Position numbers and translations under genes: made by a program
NCBI GenBank assembly: GCA_905250125.1
Contig: CAJNOL010000017.1
Span: 310,001-374,000, forward strand
Direction: 5' to 3'
DNA: 64,000 nt
Origin: Rotaria sordida
Lineage: Eukaryota > Rotifera > Eurotatoria > Philodinida > Philodinidae
Notes under the pieces: generated by a model
What the model was told of the DNA's origin: nothing
Databases searched by the model: none
Seen by the model: the letters and a program-made list of their open reading frames with translations, nothing else
In this document: positions 12,961 through 24,659 of the stretch, piece by piece
Numbering within the stretch: the first letter of the stretch is position 1
Layout of the letters: each line of letters opens with the position of its first letter

Positions 12961-13820
12961 AAATAGACAAATTCACTTAAACATCGAGGTGGAAATGGTC
13001 AGCCACATGTCCTTAGCAGAATAGAAAAAAAAACTATTGGTCAATATATTCGACGTAATAATGAAATAACCCTTAAAGAAATCCATACATGTAAAACTCG
13101 AATAGTCGTTACGAGTAGTCAACTATTCGAGTATTCATCAGTTAACGACCATTAAACTATTCGAACATAGGCCAGATCGGAACGCTTAAAACTACGTACA
13201 CATGCTGTGGGTGCCATGAAACATTGATCAGATCGTAACGACAAAAACCCTGCTGACATACGCCGGGTTCCATGGAACAGGAATAGTCGGAAAGTCACAA
13301 AATCATTAGTAGTTGAATAGTCAAATAATTGAATAGTTGAAAAGTCGTTACGACTTAACGAGTTCTACACTACTGCTTGATGGTTCATATTATGTTTATA
13401 TTCTTGAAAATTATCTTCTTCCTGCTGCCAGATGTAAGTAATGAAGGAAAACAAGGCAGCTTCACTGTTTGTTTCTTCGTTTTAGAACAATTTCATGAAA
13501 ATTGGCATTTACAACAGGATAATAATCCGAAACATATTAGTGATATTACTAGACGATTCATCAACAACAATATACCGCAATTATTAGAGTAGTCATCTAA
13601 TAGGTCAGATGTCAATCCTATCGAAAATATTTGGTCAATCGTAAAACATAAAGTTGAAAAAAAGAAAATCCAAAAACATTGATGAACTCGAGCTTTTTTA
13701 TCTGAAGACTTTAAAAATGTTGGTATTAATATGGTAAAGAATTCTGCAATGTTCATAGAAAAAAGATGTTTGTGTCTCTTATTGCTTCTAAAGGCGAACA
13801 AATAAAACGCCAAGACAGTG
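12961..13820 (+). mobile_element. Degenerate Tc1-type transposase
   Basis: Conceptual translation in shifting frames matches a Tc1 transposase in order. First comes an N-terminal helix-turn-helix piece (HRGGNGQPHVLSRI, then IGQYIRRNNEITLKEI). After an insertion come DGSYYVYILENYLLP, LQQDNNPKHISDITRRF and, past a stop, NPIENIWSIVKHKVEKK. The second catalytic Asp (QQD) and the Glu (PIE) are 34 residues apart, as in DD34E Tc1 elements. Stops, frameshifts and loss of the first-Asp region make it inactive. I could not fix the terminal inverted repeats, so the limits given are those of the coding remnant. Confidence 0.8.
13095..13364. mobile_element. Small inverted-repeat element inside Tc1 remnant
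   Basis: About 270 bp interrupting the Tc1 coding relic. It begins AACTCGAATAGTCGTTACGA and ends with a sequence whose reverse complement is AACTCGTTAAGTCGTAACGA (16 of 20 matching). It contains many internal copies of a GAATAGTCG / CGACTATTC type motif and no coding capacity. This fits a MITE nested in the older transposon. A target-site duplication is not clear. Confidence 0.5.
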
Positions 13821-15804
13821 TTTAATAGTATTCGTCATATGCTATCAGCCAGTGTACGAAACTACATGAGAATGACATATATAGATAAGGATATATTTGC
13901 ATAACAAGATATGCGAGTTTTTTGAAAATAGCTGTAATTGAATAATGAGAAGCAATGAGGTAATCTGTCCAATTTCTTCGATTGTTTTATTTTGTGCTCA
14001 GGTTGGACATGGAGGGCTTCTGCTTTGTGAAGGAATTTAAATATGTTTTCCTTGATATATATGGATCATGAATTCTTGATACTTTCTATATATTAGATTT
14101 TTATGAAATTTACAACATGAAATATAGACGATGATCCATATCAACTTTCTTTTTTTTATTAACATACACAATGAAGTCAATGAGTATTTTGAATACTTCA
14201 TCATACTCATTTTCAAAAGTCATCTATTTTCAATTCAAAGTTAGAATTTAATTATCTTGAAAATTAAATCTGAAATACATGAAATGTTGGATTTGATATT
14301 TCAAAACGATCTAACATTAATGCTAAACAGTGGCATTATGATAACTGAAAATAATCAAAGGATAGTTCTGCGGCACCTCAACCATATTATATAAGAGTGA
14401 TCGTCGATTTTGATAAAAATCTTCGGCGTTTCTATGTGCAGTTTTTAATCCGAAGCATTTTAGTAAAAAGAACCTGTTGTTTTTTAAAATTCTTTTGTTT
14501 TTCCACGCAAATTGACTCGAATTAATTTAAGCAATTAAACATTTAAAGCCGTTCAAAAACTGGTTGTTTTTGATCGTTTACTTCACTGGAACATGATGAA
14601 AAATAAAATGCAGGAACATCTTCGAATTTTTCGTAAAAAATGCATTAAATCATATTAAATTTTCACTTTACTATTAAAAAAGTTTCAATCTCATATATGT
14701 TCAAGCTATTTATTGACAACACAACAATAAGCAACTGTCCTGGGTCTACAAACGATTAGTTCTAATTCAAATGAAATTTCTAGAGTTTGAAAAACTGATT
14801 AAATTAACCGAAAATGATCTTTTATTGGATATTTTTTCGATGTTGATGTACATCATGTATTGGCGAAGTCTTATATCGAAAAATATGTTAGTCAGAAGTT
14901 CTATAAGTTTTGCTTTGAACATCCTGCTAATGCATAGCCGAATTAGGCTTCCTCATTAAATATGAATCTAGTATCGAATTTCGAATTTAATACGTTAATA
15001 ATCTGTATTGTATTTACATATAGTTTTGTCAAGACAGTCTATATTGGCTAAATCATTCTAGATATTATTAGTGACTAGAATTGTTATTATTTTATTAATA
15101 TAAAGACAAAGTTCTAGAATATCTTTTAATTTATAATTGTTATTCTAAGATGTTAATATCTCCGTATACTTCGATGCAAAATAGTGGACAAGCGTAATAA
15201 TCAAATCTGAAATGCCTTATCATATCCCGAGTCTGATCTTGACTGAAAAACCAAATGACAATGTCATATATAGCACTTCTTAGAGCTCCAATCGAACTAT
15301 CGAATAGTATAGAATGTTGTAGATTTATTCGAGTTTTGAGAAATAAAATAAAACATATAGACGATGTCACAAGGCAGAGCAATTATGATGAAAATATTTA
15401 GCTTTGCGTTATCTATAGCCTTTGCTAGTTTCAATCTAAGATCTTGCTCTCTGTATTTATAAATATAACAGATAAAACTTAAAGAAATTTGGATCCACAT
15501 ACTTATCGACAAAAAGGCTTCGTTAAATTATACCACCATATCGAGCAATGTTGCTTTTCAATATAATCAAGGATTCAAGACAGTTTTGTATTGTTATGTC
15601 GTCAATGAGATTGAAAATTATTTTTTTAAATTAAAGCCAAAATTTAAGATGATTTTTTGTATGTCTTTAAATAAATATATATATAACAAGAAAAAAAAAT
15701 TTAATATCTAAAAATAATAATCTTTATAGACACGAGAACATAGAAAAAAAATAGTTATATTCTATTTAAAAAAAAAACAATTTTTATGAAAAGAACACAA
15801 CAGT
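13821..15804. other. Intergenic with one doubtful coding relic
   Basis: Mostly featureless AT-rich sequence. On the minus strand, two overlapping open stretches (15512-15140) read as hydrophobic segments, the second with DIVIWFFSQDQTRDMIRHF. This is faintly like the seventh helix and tail of a rhodopsin-type receptor. They are in different frames and have no supported exons, so at best this is a decayed receptor fragment. Confidence 0.3.
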
Positions 15805-17343
15805 CTATCGAAGACGTTTTGATGGCATTGATGCTGCTCCATAAAGTTTTTCAGCACGTTTAAGAAAAGCAGATACCATTTGACGAACAACTTCATCAAA
15901 AAACATATGTGCTAATGTAGCATGTAATGCTGATCGAAATTCAAATGAAACCTAAAAATTTTAAAAGAAAATAATTTTATCAAGATCTATTGATGGAAAT
16001 TTTCGACCCCATTAAAACATAATAATGAAATCTTTTCTTGTAAGTTGTATAGATCATAGTTTTTCTATAATTCCACTCTGAAAAACGTTACTATACAATA
16101 TCATTAAAATGTCTTTCTATCTCACTTTTAGAATAACATTGTTTAGTGGTTAATCGCTTTTGAGTCGAGACTGTCTGGATCATGTAGATCCTGACAAGCT
16201 ATGAATACAGTTCGCGCTGTTCGTTTATCGTGGTCACACGATACTAAATTTTTACGATATTTTCTAATATAATGTCGTGGACTCGTCAGAAACAATAGGA
16301 AAACTTATTTTTCAACTTCAAATCGAAATTTTGGATAAAGATAGGCCTTAACGAGAATATTTTATTATGAAATGTATGTCCATTTGATGATTCCTATTCT
16401 GAAATAAGAACATCAGAATCTGTCAATGTACATGAGTGACGCAGAAGACAAGCTTTTATAATAGCCGTATCTAAGAATAGAAACAATGGAAAGGTCTGAA
16501 ACTTTCACAATATACTATTCTCGTTAAGGCTTGTTTCTGTGAAAAGTTCATATCAAAACTCAGTTTTCCTGATGTTTCTAAGAAGAACAACAATATTGTG
16601 ATAAGGAATATCATAAAAACGCAGTATCTCAATAGCAATAACTCTTTTTCAGGCTATTCATAGCTCATTAGATGCACATAGTTTCAAGTCAAAAGCGATA
16701 TATCATTTTAGGACTTTCTTTCGGTAAAGTTGTAAAATTCTCTTTCATTATAGGATATAAAATGTGAACATACATAAAAGTCGAGGATACATGACCGAGG
16801 TTCTTGCTCAATACCGGGTAAAAATCGCCATTCTGTTATTAAATGACTAAATAAACGACCATCAGAACAAACAGACTAAAAAAAAAGAACCATATTTAAA
16901 TAAAATTAGATCAAATAAATCGTACTTTAACTAGCGTTGGTTTTTGATGAGTAACTAAAGCTAGATAACGTTCTTTAACGACTTGAAAACCAATTTCCAT
17001 ATTTGCTTTAAACATATTTGGATATACTGGTTTAAGTATATCCGATCGAATACACCAAGGAACAAATTCACGATATTTTTCTACGTCAACAACAACATGG
17101 TACATTTCTGCGGCTGTATAACTATATAATTAAACAAAGAGAAAAGATTCAAATTTTTCTTTTTTACTTCTTTTTTTATTCATAAAAATTTTACCCCAGT
17201 AAACGTCTTTCAGCATATTGTTCTGTTTTCTTTGCTGATTTAAAGGGAAATGCAGGTTTTGGTGCATTGAATCCGAATAAAGTTCGATGTTTGATCGAGG
17301 CTACAGATATAGGTTGTTGACGAAAGATGATATGCCATCCCAT
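15805..17343 (-). CDS. COQ10: Coenzyme Q-binding protein COQ10 (START fold)
   Basis: Four exons (17343-17195, 17121-16926, 16875-16774, 15951-15805) give 197 residues, the usual size for COQ10. The protein binds ubiquinone in the inner mitochondrial membrane and supports its use in respiration. The N-terminus is a short basic/hydrophobic presequence ([20 protein letters not shown]) followed by TLFGF and the diagnostic [14 protein letters not shown]. The START/polyketide-cyclase core follows with [28 protein letters not shown] and a final [19 protein letters not shown]. Translation stays open upstream to 17529, but the chosen ATG gives the expected presequence. Intron 3 (822 bp) is far longer than the others and holds an inverted-repeat element. 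Confidence 0.93.
16140..16715. repeat. Fold-back element in COQ10 intron 3
   Basis: Two diverged arms of roughly 210 bp are inverted around a spacer near 16365-16490. Paired landmarks include ATCGCTTTTGAGTCGAG against the reverse complement of CAAGTCAAAAGCGAT, GCTATGAATA against TATTCATAGC, and GGCCTTAACGAGAATA against TATTCTCGTTAAGGC. It has no coding capacity and accounts for most of the intron's length. Confidence 0.65.
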
Positions 17344-19068
17344 TGAAGCATACAGAAATATGAAATATAATAATAATAATTCTTGATCTATAGTTATACT
17401 ATGGCAGTAGTTATAACTGGTGACAATATGGTACAGATGAATATGAATGAATCCCAGATACCCAATGAACAACATTCGATAGATTTCGCTATGTACCAAT
17501 TCTCGTGATTTCGATTTCTTTGAAATCAATTATTGATAGAAATTATTTAATACTGACACATTACTGTTGAAAAAAAGTCGGGGCTAAATAGAATATAAAA
17601 TCATCGAAGACTACATGACCTAAGAATTAAAAAGAAATAAGGTTTCATCTGTTATGCAACAGTTATCATACATAAAATTGATATTTTGATTGATAGATAA
17701 ATGCTTCGAGAATAAAGTGTTAGTTTGTCGTTGATCTAATCTTGTGAACAAAAGTTTTAAGGTTATAAGATTTTCTATGATGAATTCATCTCATACTCAT
17801 GAAAATTTATTTTCATTCTACTTGTCGTAGTATTTAATCATAATTCCTTCACATTTAATGTTATTTCATTCAATTATACTTGTTGCTTTTTATTGCAAAG
17901 ATAGCCTTTTAAAATAATTTTCTTTTTCTTCTTTAAAAAATAAATGAAAAATAATACAATGAACATGTACTATTGAATTTTCATTCAATATAAGTATAGA
18001 ACTTTGTTTTCTTTTTAGATGGGAATGAAACCCTATCTATGGGTACCTGCTGTGCCCATTGTATATACACATACCAACATTCATCAATTGAAATTGAGAT
18101 GAAGCACATCACCAACCTGTTCAGTTATTTCCACTCAACAGACCAGTCATAGTCATTGTAGATGTAATGTTGTGAATGGCACTCGTGCTGTTTGATTTAT
18201 ATCAACTAGTATATGCATTGAATGAATTGTTACGATGATATCGTGTGAGAAGAAGAAGAAAAAGAAAAGAAATACCGCTCTATATGTGATGTTTGATAAG
18301 TCATATTCTATTGTTCTTGTGAACTCAATATGTGTATTAGATAATATAGGAAGAGTTCTGCTTTTTTTTTTTTTATTTCAATCCAATGTACTATAAGCAA
18401 TAGTATTGACCAGAAGAAATTATTTGTTTCATGACAAGGTTGAACATTCAACAAAAATGCTTTGTAAAGGCTTCACTATTGGATTTTTCTTCTCTTTCGA
18501 TACTTATTCTATGTTTGCCGATGCAGTCACACCAAATACATACATTACTCTTTTTTTATGATTTTTTCTCTCTCTCTCTCTTCTTCGATACATTATACTA
18601 AAATGTAAACATGACATGCCAATTGTAATTCTTTCTTTTTTTTTCTCTCCTTCAACTAACAAAAGTTATTTATTGATTAGTTTATATTGCAAGGTAAATT
18701 TCTTGTATATTTATTTTTTCTGGCAAGTAATTTTCTTGTTAAACAATCATATTGACACTGTTCTCCGTAATATTTTTCTTTGTTAGTATTTTTTTTTCTC
18801 TCTATTTATAAACTTATTCTAGAGAAATAATTTAAATTAAATATTGTTCAAAAAAAATCAAATGAAAAAAATAATTTATACTGTTTCACTCTCCTGAGCA
18901 TAGTCATTTCGATTAGTTCTTATTCTCTTCTTATTGCAATAACAGAAATCCTACATAAACAAGAATAAGTTTATAGTTGTCTCTCTTTGTTGAATGTCCT
19001 TTTTTTTTTTTTTCTCAAACAATCATCAATACATTTTTATACTTAGACATACATTTAAAAGACGTAAA
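17344..19068. other. Divergent spacer, COQ10 and membrane-protein gene
   Basis: Upstream region shared by COQ10 (minus) and the membrane-protein gene (plus). It is rich in pyrimidine tracts (CTCTCT near 18570, long T runs near 18365 and 19000). An unrecognised 5' exon of the downstream gene, carrying its signal peptide, may lie here: a possible splice acceptor ends at 19045. Confidence 0.4.
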
Positions 19069-20646
19069 ATGTTCGATCATTGTCAACCAGTATTAGTTAA
19101 TAATCTTTATGGTTCATTAATAATTAATACTAATGATAATTCTTCATGTATGAAATCTAGACAATGGTTTTTTTTCTATGATTATGGTTATACATTATTA
19201 ATTCGTTTGATTAATATAACTCAACTACTTTCAAATTCATTTATATTTAAAATTTATTCAATTATAAATAATAAAAAAACACTTATATATGATTCAACAA
19301 ATATTACATTTGTAAATAATGAAATTCAATTTGATGTTAATAAGAAAAATTCTGGTGTTTTATTTGAATTAATATCTATTAATCATAAAAATATACAACA
19401 ACAAACATCATTTATAATTGATTATGTTTTTCGAAGTAAGTATAATTCAAAATAAATTTTTCTTTCATTAAAAATAAAACTTCAATATTTTATAGCTAAT
19501 TTTCAATCACGTTATGGACGACAAATACTTCAAGACAATTCCTCTTCTTCATCATTCAATGCCTCTCAACCATCATTTATTGCTTTGATATGTGTTATTG
19601 CTTTTCTTATTGTTGCTATTATTATTGCAATTTCAATTCTTTGTTATCGACATTATTCTCATCGAAAACATTCGAAAAAACATAATAAATTTCGACAAGT
19701 TTTAAATAATCAACAATCAACTGATCAAAGACATTTAGCTTCATCAATAACACCATCATCTATTTCATCATATTCAATTCGATCATCTCAACATTTATGT
19801 TCAGATAATCATTATCCAACTCAAATTCAACATCAACAACATCAACAACATCAACAACAACAACAACAACAAAATTCTTCACTTGGTCAAAGTATAAGTA
19901 CATTACCATCAATGATTCCCTCACGTCGTTTACAACAATCAATAATGGATGCTTATTTAAATGATTTTGATTCATTTCAACCAACAATAATTGATCCAAA
20001 AAAATTACATTCATATTTATTTATTGATCTTCATTCAACATCAAGTGAAACATTTCCAGATGTTATTTCAAAACAATATCCAAATGACAATACAACAACA
20101 AGTGGTTATGATACATCAACTTGTATTGAAGATAGAAATTATAAAAAATCTCATCGTTATCGTCGTCGTCGTTATGTTTATCATAATCAAAGACAACGAC
20201 GTCGTTCAACACTAGCATTAAAACGATCAAATGGTCCTCGATTTCTTATGCGTGAAAGATCATTACCAAATACACTTGCTAAACTTCCACAACTTCGTCA
20301 ACAAAATCATTTATTTGACATAAAAGATCCTAATAATAGTAGTACAACAAGTAATACTAATCAAGATCATATATCAACAAATTTATCTACGACAACTGAT
20401 GATTATGATGATAGTCATGCTTATCATGTTAATTCAAGTCGTATAATGAATACGATTGAAGAAGAACAACCTTCAATTATTCATAAATCATCATCTCGAC
20501 AACCATATGTTTTTGAAATGGTTTCAACATATTGTGGTGATGATAGTGATATGCCAAATTATGAAGATATACCAATACCATTAAAATCTTCTTCGTCTAT
20601 GATAGGCAATGGAATCGCTTATGTTAACGATTCAATTATTGTATAA
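19069..20646 (+). CDS. Single-pass membrane protein, CUB-like ectodomain
   Basis: Two exons (19069-19435, 19496-20646) join in frame to about 505 residues. The first about 125 residues form a beta-rich segment with two cysteines and N-glycosylation sites, faintly like a CUB domain. A linker rich in Ser/Asn is followed by a clear transmembrane helix (PSFIALICVIAFLIVAIII) and a basic stop-transfer stretch. The long cytoplasmic tail is full of Ser/Thr, a CAA-coded Gln run (19840-19872), an RRRR-type basic patch and acidic segments. It ends DSIIV, which could be a class II PDZ ligand. The first Met lacks a signal peptide although the topology needs one, so an upstream exon is probably missing (frame is open to 18994). 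Family unrecognised. Confidence 0.65.
19840..19872 (+). repeat. CAA/CAT triplet repeat in coding exon
   Basis: A run of CAACAT then CAACAACAA units encodes a His/Gln stretch in the cytoplasmic tail of the membrane protein. It is in frame, so length changes would not break the gene. Confidence 0.8.
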
Positions 20647-20860
20647 ATTATCGGCCTTCAAATTTTGTTTTTTTTTCCTTGCTTGTTTAAATGTCAAATA
20701 AGAGATTCAGAAATAAAGAAAAAAAGTGTGAGATCACAATTATGTATCTCTTTCTAATCACTACGAAAACAAAGAAAGCGAAATTAAAAAAAAAAGAAAT
20801 TCCAAGGCATTTGAAATACGGGTTTAATAATGTTTTCTTTTTTTTTTTGGTTCAATTTCT

Positions 20861-21470
20861 TTATGAACGTGTTATTGATCGAAATCGAATTGCATCGAAA
20901 ATCTGATCAATATATAGAACATATCGTCTACCAATAAATAATAAGGCAGCACTAGACGATAGACCAACTCCTAAACGAAGTGCACCGTTATCAGGAAAAA
21001 TGGAGCGAATGATTGACATAACTAAAACAGTACCCAAATTGAACATAGCTGAACCATAAACACTACAGTTAAATTGAAATAATGCAAAAATCATCTTATT
21101 TTCTTCTATATACATATATATATATATTATATTACCTAAATAATAGACGATCAAATATATCAGCATTTCGTAAATGTTTTGAAACATATAGATATAGACC
21201 AACACCAAAATGGGATCCAATCCAAAGTGAATTAACTACGGGTACATTCAATTCAGGTCGAAGGATTCTATTTTGATGAAATTAACACAAAAAAAAAAGA
21301 AACATATTGAATTAATTATTTTTTTCTTATTTTGAATTATCAAACCTAGAAAAAGAATTCGGTGTAAGTACATGTGTTGAAAATCCGAAATAGAATGGCG
21401 TGATTAATATGGGACCATATTTTGCAAATAAAATTTGACGCCGAGCGCTAGGCAGCGGTGGTTCCGACAT
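20861..21470 (-). CDS. Unrecognised 152-residue membrane protein
   Basis: Three exons (21470-21346, 21267-21136, 21062-20861) join in frame, both introns at phase 2, to 152 residues starting MSEPPLPSARRQILFAKYGP. Three moderately hydrophobic segments are visible: LITPFYFGFSTHVL, SLWIGSHFGVGLYLYV, and a longer one around VYGSAMFNLGTVLVMSIIR followed by GVGLSSSAALLFIGRRYVLY. Small residues (GxGLSSSAA) and basic ends suggest a small multi-pass organelle protein, perhaps mitochondrial, but I do not recognise the family. Its 3' end faces the membrane-protein gene 215 bp away. Splice sites and unbroken frames make it a real gene. The function is unknown. Confidence 0.65.
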
Positions 21471-23282
21471 GATGAAATAATTCTCTAGGTTTCAAAGAAT
21501 AAAAAACAAAAATGATTGCTTTTGAAAAAATCTGTATTTTTTCACATATCTTGTCCACAAAATCAACAACAAATGAAAGATATTGTTGACTTGTCTGTTA
21601 TTATTACGAATGAATACGAAAAACGTCGCTAATGGTCTACATAAAAATATAGGGGTTCTTATTATAGACGCAACTGGATCAACGATCTTCCAATCGTCAG
21701 GTTTTTTTTTTCTTTTCTCTCTCCTTTTCTTCGTTTCTCCCGTTCTCTGTACGATGGATTTCATATATTTTGTCTCATCACTTTTTTTTGGGATAAGTTA
21801 TTATTTGTTTCTTGGCCTTGTTGTTTTTTTATTTTGGTTTTCAAATAAACTTAGAATTTTTTGTGTTTTTCTTTATTTGAAAAATTTTAGTAGTATATAT
21901 ATAGGTTCAATTTTTGATAATGAATAAAATAATGAAAATCATATTTGAGATAGATTATGAAATAAGAAAAACGAAGATTTTTGGTAGAGTAGTATCCATG
22001 ATTATATTCGTCTTTCTTCTTTCCTTTTTTTCTTGTTGACTGTAAGAGGTCAATCGTTTTTTTGTTAAAACAAGCGTCGTTAGTGTCGTCATTTCGACAC
22101 AGCATGTTCTCTTTCGCGTTCTTTCTCGTCTATCCCATCATCATCCATTTTCCATTTTGCACAATTGTAAGCAAGTAATCGAGCCAGACAATTCATAGTA
22201 TCAGACAATCATGCTTCTACGATATCTATTCAGAACGATGAGAAGGCTATCGTATTTAATAAACTTACTTATAGCATTTCTCTATGTGAACATATCATAG
22301 TGGTATCAGAACGTTTTATATACTTTTATTTAAAAGGGATGTTTATGACATCTTTTCAAGTACATAGGAGGGTTTAGGATTTTAAGATTACTAATAAAAT
22401 TAATGCTTAGTGAAACATATATCCGACAATTGAATGTACTTGGAAATTTTGAGTAAAATTAATCGAGGCATTGGAGTTATTGTGAGGACTGATTTTCATT
22501 TTGAACGATTTGTATAACAATTGTTTATAATCTATATTTCATTGATTTTCTTTCTTTTATTGATTAATTTTTAAACACTTGAGAAAATAAATCATTTCCA
22601 TATTTGTACATATAGTACCGCTTATACATTCGTCATCATATTCTATTGTTTTTACTTGACTATGAGTTGTTTTTAGGCTTCTAATTGTCTATTTCTGTTT
22701 TGATGTGTACGTATGTCTATGTTGGCTTCTTTACTACACTCATCACAAAACTACTTCATTTTCTTTTTATTTCATATTGTCAAATATATGTGAATAATTC
22801 AAGTTTTCTTTCTTTTTTCATTTTATCAAGTTTAAAATCGAAATATTTATGATGTTACCTTTTTCTTTTCATTCTTCTCATTCCTTATACTATGTACTAG
22901 TGCTAAGTATCTTCCGTCGTCAATAAATAAGAAAGTCGAGGTCTGGCAAAGATGCCAACAATGACGATCAAAAGAAATGGAGAGAGAGCGAGAAGAAAAA
23001 AAAAAAGAAGAACGAAATTCCGTATTGAGGGGGATGATAGAAGAAGATGAAGGGGTAGCTTACCCTTTTAGTTGTCTGGTAGCGACCCCATTAAATTTAT
23101 TCTTCTTGTCGATTTCTCGTTTACCGTTCTTATACTACATGCTGCATCTGCTCACAGTACAGGTACAGTCATATAATTATTCTCTTGCGTTATATATTTT
23201 TTTTTTTGATATATTAAAATTAATCATACTGTGTCAAACTTTCAAATATTTGATTGCAATAATAATTTTTAGATTAAATTCA
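21471..23282. other. Divergent spacer upstream of GATAD2
   Basis: No supported gene. A splice-acceptor-like TTTTTAG ends at 23273, just before the GATAD2 start codon, so a 5' non-coding exon probably lies upstream, possibly in the purine-rich stretch near 22975-23060. Overlapping frames at 21492-22105 on both strands are low-complexity. Confidence 0.4.
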
Positions 23283-23456
23283 ATGTCAATTAAACGACCT
23301 TTATCACCTGAATCAAATATTAATTTTATTAATAATACTCTAGGTCAATTAAAACGTTTAAAACTTCGTTCACTAATTGAAGAATTACGAAATGAAGAAG
23401 CTCACTTAGTTCTATTAAAAAAATTACGTACAAATCAACAATTATTAACACAAACA

Positions 23457-23494
<38 letters not shown>

Positions 23495-24157
23495 AAAAGC
23501 ATTAACAAATGGTTATCATCCTATAGAAAAACCTCTAATAACAACATCATCAATAAAACCAATAACTAATAAATCTCTTCAACAACAATCATTACCAAAT
23601 ACAACACGTAAAACATCGAATTCTCCATTATTAATAAATTCAAATAAAATATCAAAAAATCCGTCGTTTGAAGAATATAAAACTCAAGCTAAATTAGCAT
23701 TACGTAAACAATTAGAACGTGATTTATTAAATATCTCATTACCAAAACCATCATTACAAGATATAACATTTATTCCAAATAGTACAAGTTTAGAATTTCA
23801 ATTAGATCTTGGTCTTGAAGATGTTATACAATGTTTAAATGAATTACAAAATATTCGTCATCGTTTACCACAACGTTTTACTGATCATGCATTTATTGAT
23901 GAACCATATATATGTGATCAATGTGGTACAGATTTTACAATACGTTGGTGGAAACATATAAATACAAAAATATCAAATCAAATTGTAACTATTTTATGTG
24001 ATCGGTGTAAAAAACAGATTATTCGACGTACATCAAAATCTGAGCATTCAACATTACTAAAAAATGTTTTTATATCAGCTATGGAAAAAGAAAAAGAAAT
24101 TGATAAACATTTTAATACACTTATAAAACAACAACAAAAAAATACATCATCTCGATT

Positions 24158-24188
<31 letters not shown>

Positions 24189-24659
24189 CCTTTAACAACA
24201 AATATTCCATCAACAAATCATCAAAATCAAATAATAAAAACAAAAAATTCTTTATCACAAAATTTAACTTCAAAACATTCACAACAATTAACATCAACAA
24301 TAAATACAAATCGAAGATCAAATGTTATTATTCAATCACGAACTAATCATCCAACTATTAAACATGAAAATCATTCTCGAATAATACAACATAATAAAAC
24401 ATCAATACCAATTCATCATTATCATCATCAACAACAACAACAACAACAATCTCGTTCAATAACAACTTTACCACAACAAACAAAAATTAATTCAACAGTT
24501 AAAATATCAAAACAAAATATGAAACGACAACCAATTATACCACCATCACGTTCTATACTTCCGTCTAATCCTGATCTTATAAATTCACTTCTATCATCGA
24601 ATCTTGTAAGACCAACAGCTACAAAGCGATCAACATTTTCTACAGTTGAAAAGAAATAA
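23283..24659 (+). CDS. GATAD2: NuRD subunit p66 (GATAD2A/B homologue)
   Basis: One coding exon, 458 residues. p66 bridges MBD2/3 and the CHD4 remodeller in the NuRD deacetylase complex. Near the N-terminus, residues about 20-55 (LGQLKRLKLRSLIEELRNEE then AHLVLLKKLR) match the CR1 coiled coil that pairs with MBD2/3. A second conserved block (FEEYKTQAKLALRKQLERD) follows. The GATA-like zinc finger has Cys 211, 214, 239 and 242, with the TDFT and RWW signature, then the EHSTLLKNVFISAMEKEKE helix typical of p66. Asn, Ser, Gln and His runs fill the linkers. The finger loop is about 7 residues longer than I recall for vertebrate p66 (24 against 17 between Cys pairs). The frame is open upstream to 22977, but the ATG after the acceptor at 23273 fits best. 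Confidence 0.9.
23458..23494 (+). repeat. AAT triplet repeat (Asn run) in GATAD2
   Basis: Twelve or so consecutive AAT codons encode an asparagine run between the CR1 coiled coil and the second conserved block. A matching TCA-type Ser run lies at 24160-24186 and a Gln run at 24430-24450. Confidence 0.85.

Noticed and set aside
15140-15512. Hydrophobic frames resembling a seven-helix receptor end
   Set aside because: Similarity is faint, the frames are discontinuous and no exons could be joined. Left as a remark in the intergenic entry.
19760-20014. Antisense open frame rich in Val/Asp
   Set aside because: It is the complement of the CAA/CAT triplet run in the membrane-protein exon, a compositional shadow.
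22977-23282. In-frame N-terminal extension of GATAD2 by 102 codons
   Set aside because: The extension is purine-rich low complexity followed by a hydrophobic stretch and a splice-acceptor-like TTTTTAG. The p66-like sequence begins only at the ATG at 23283.
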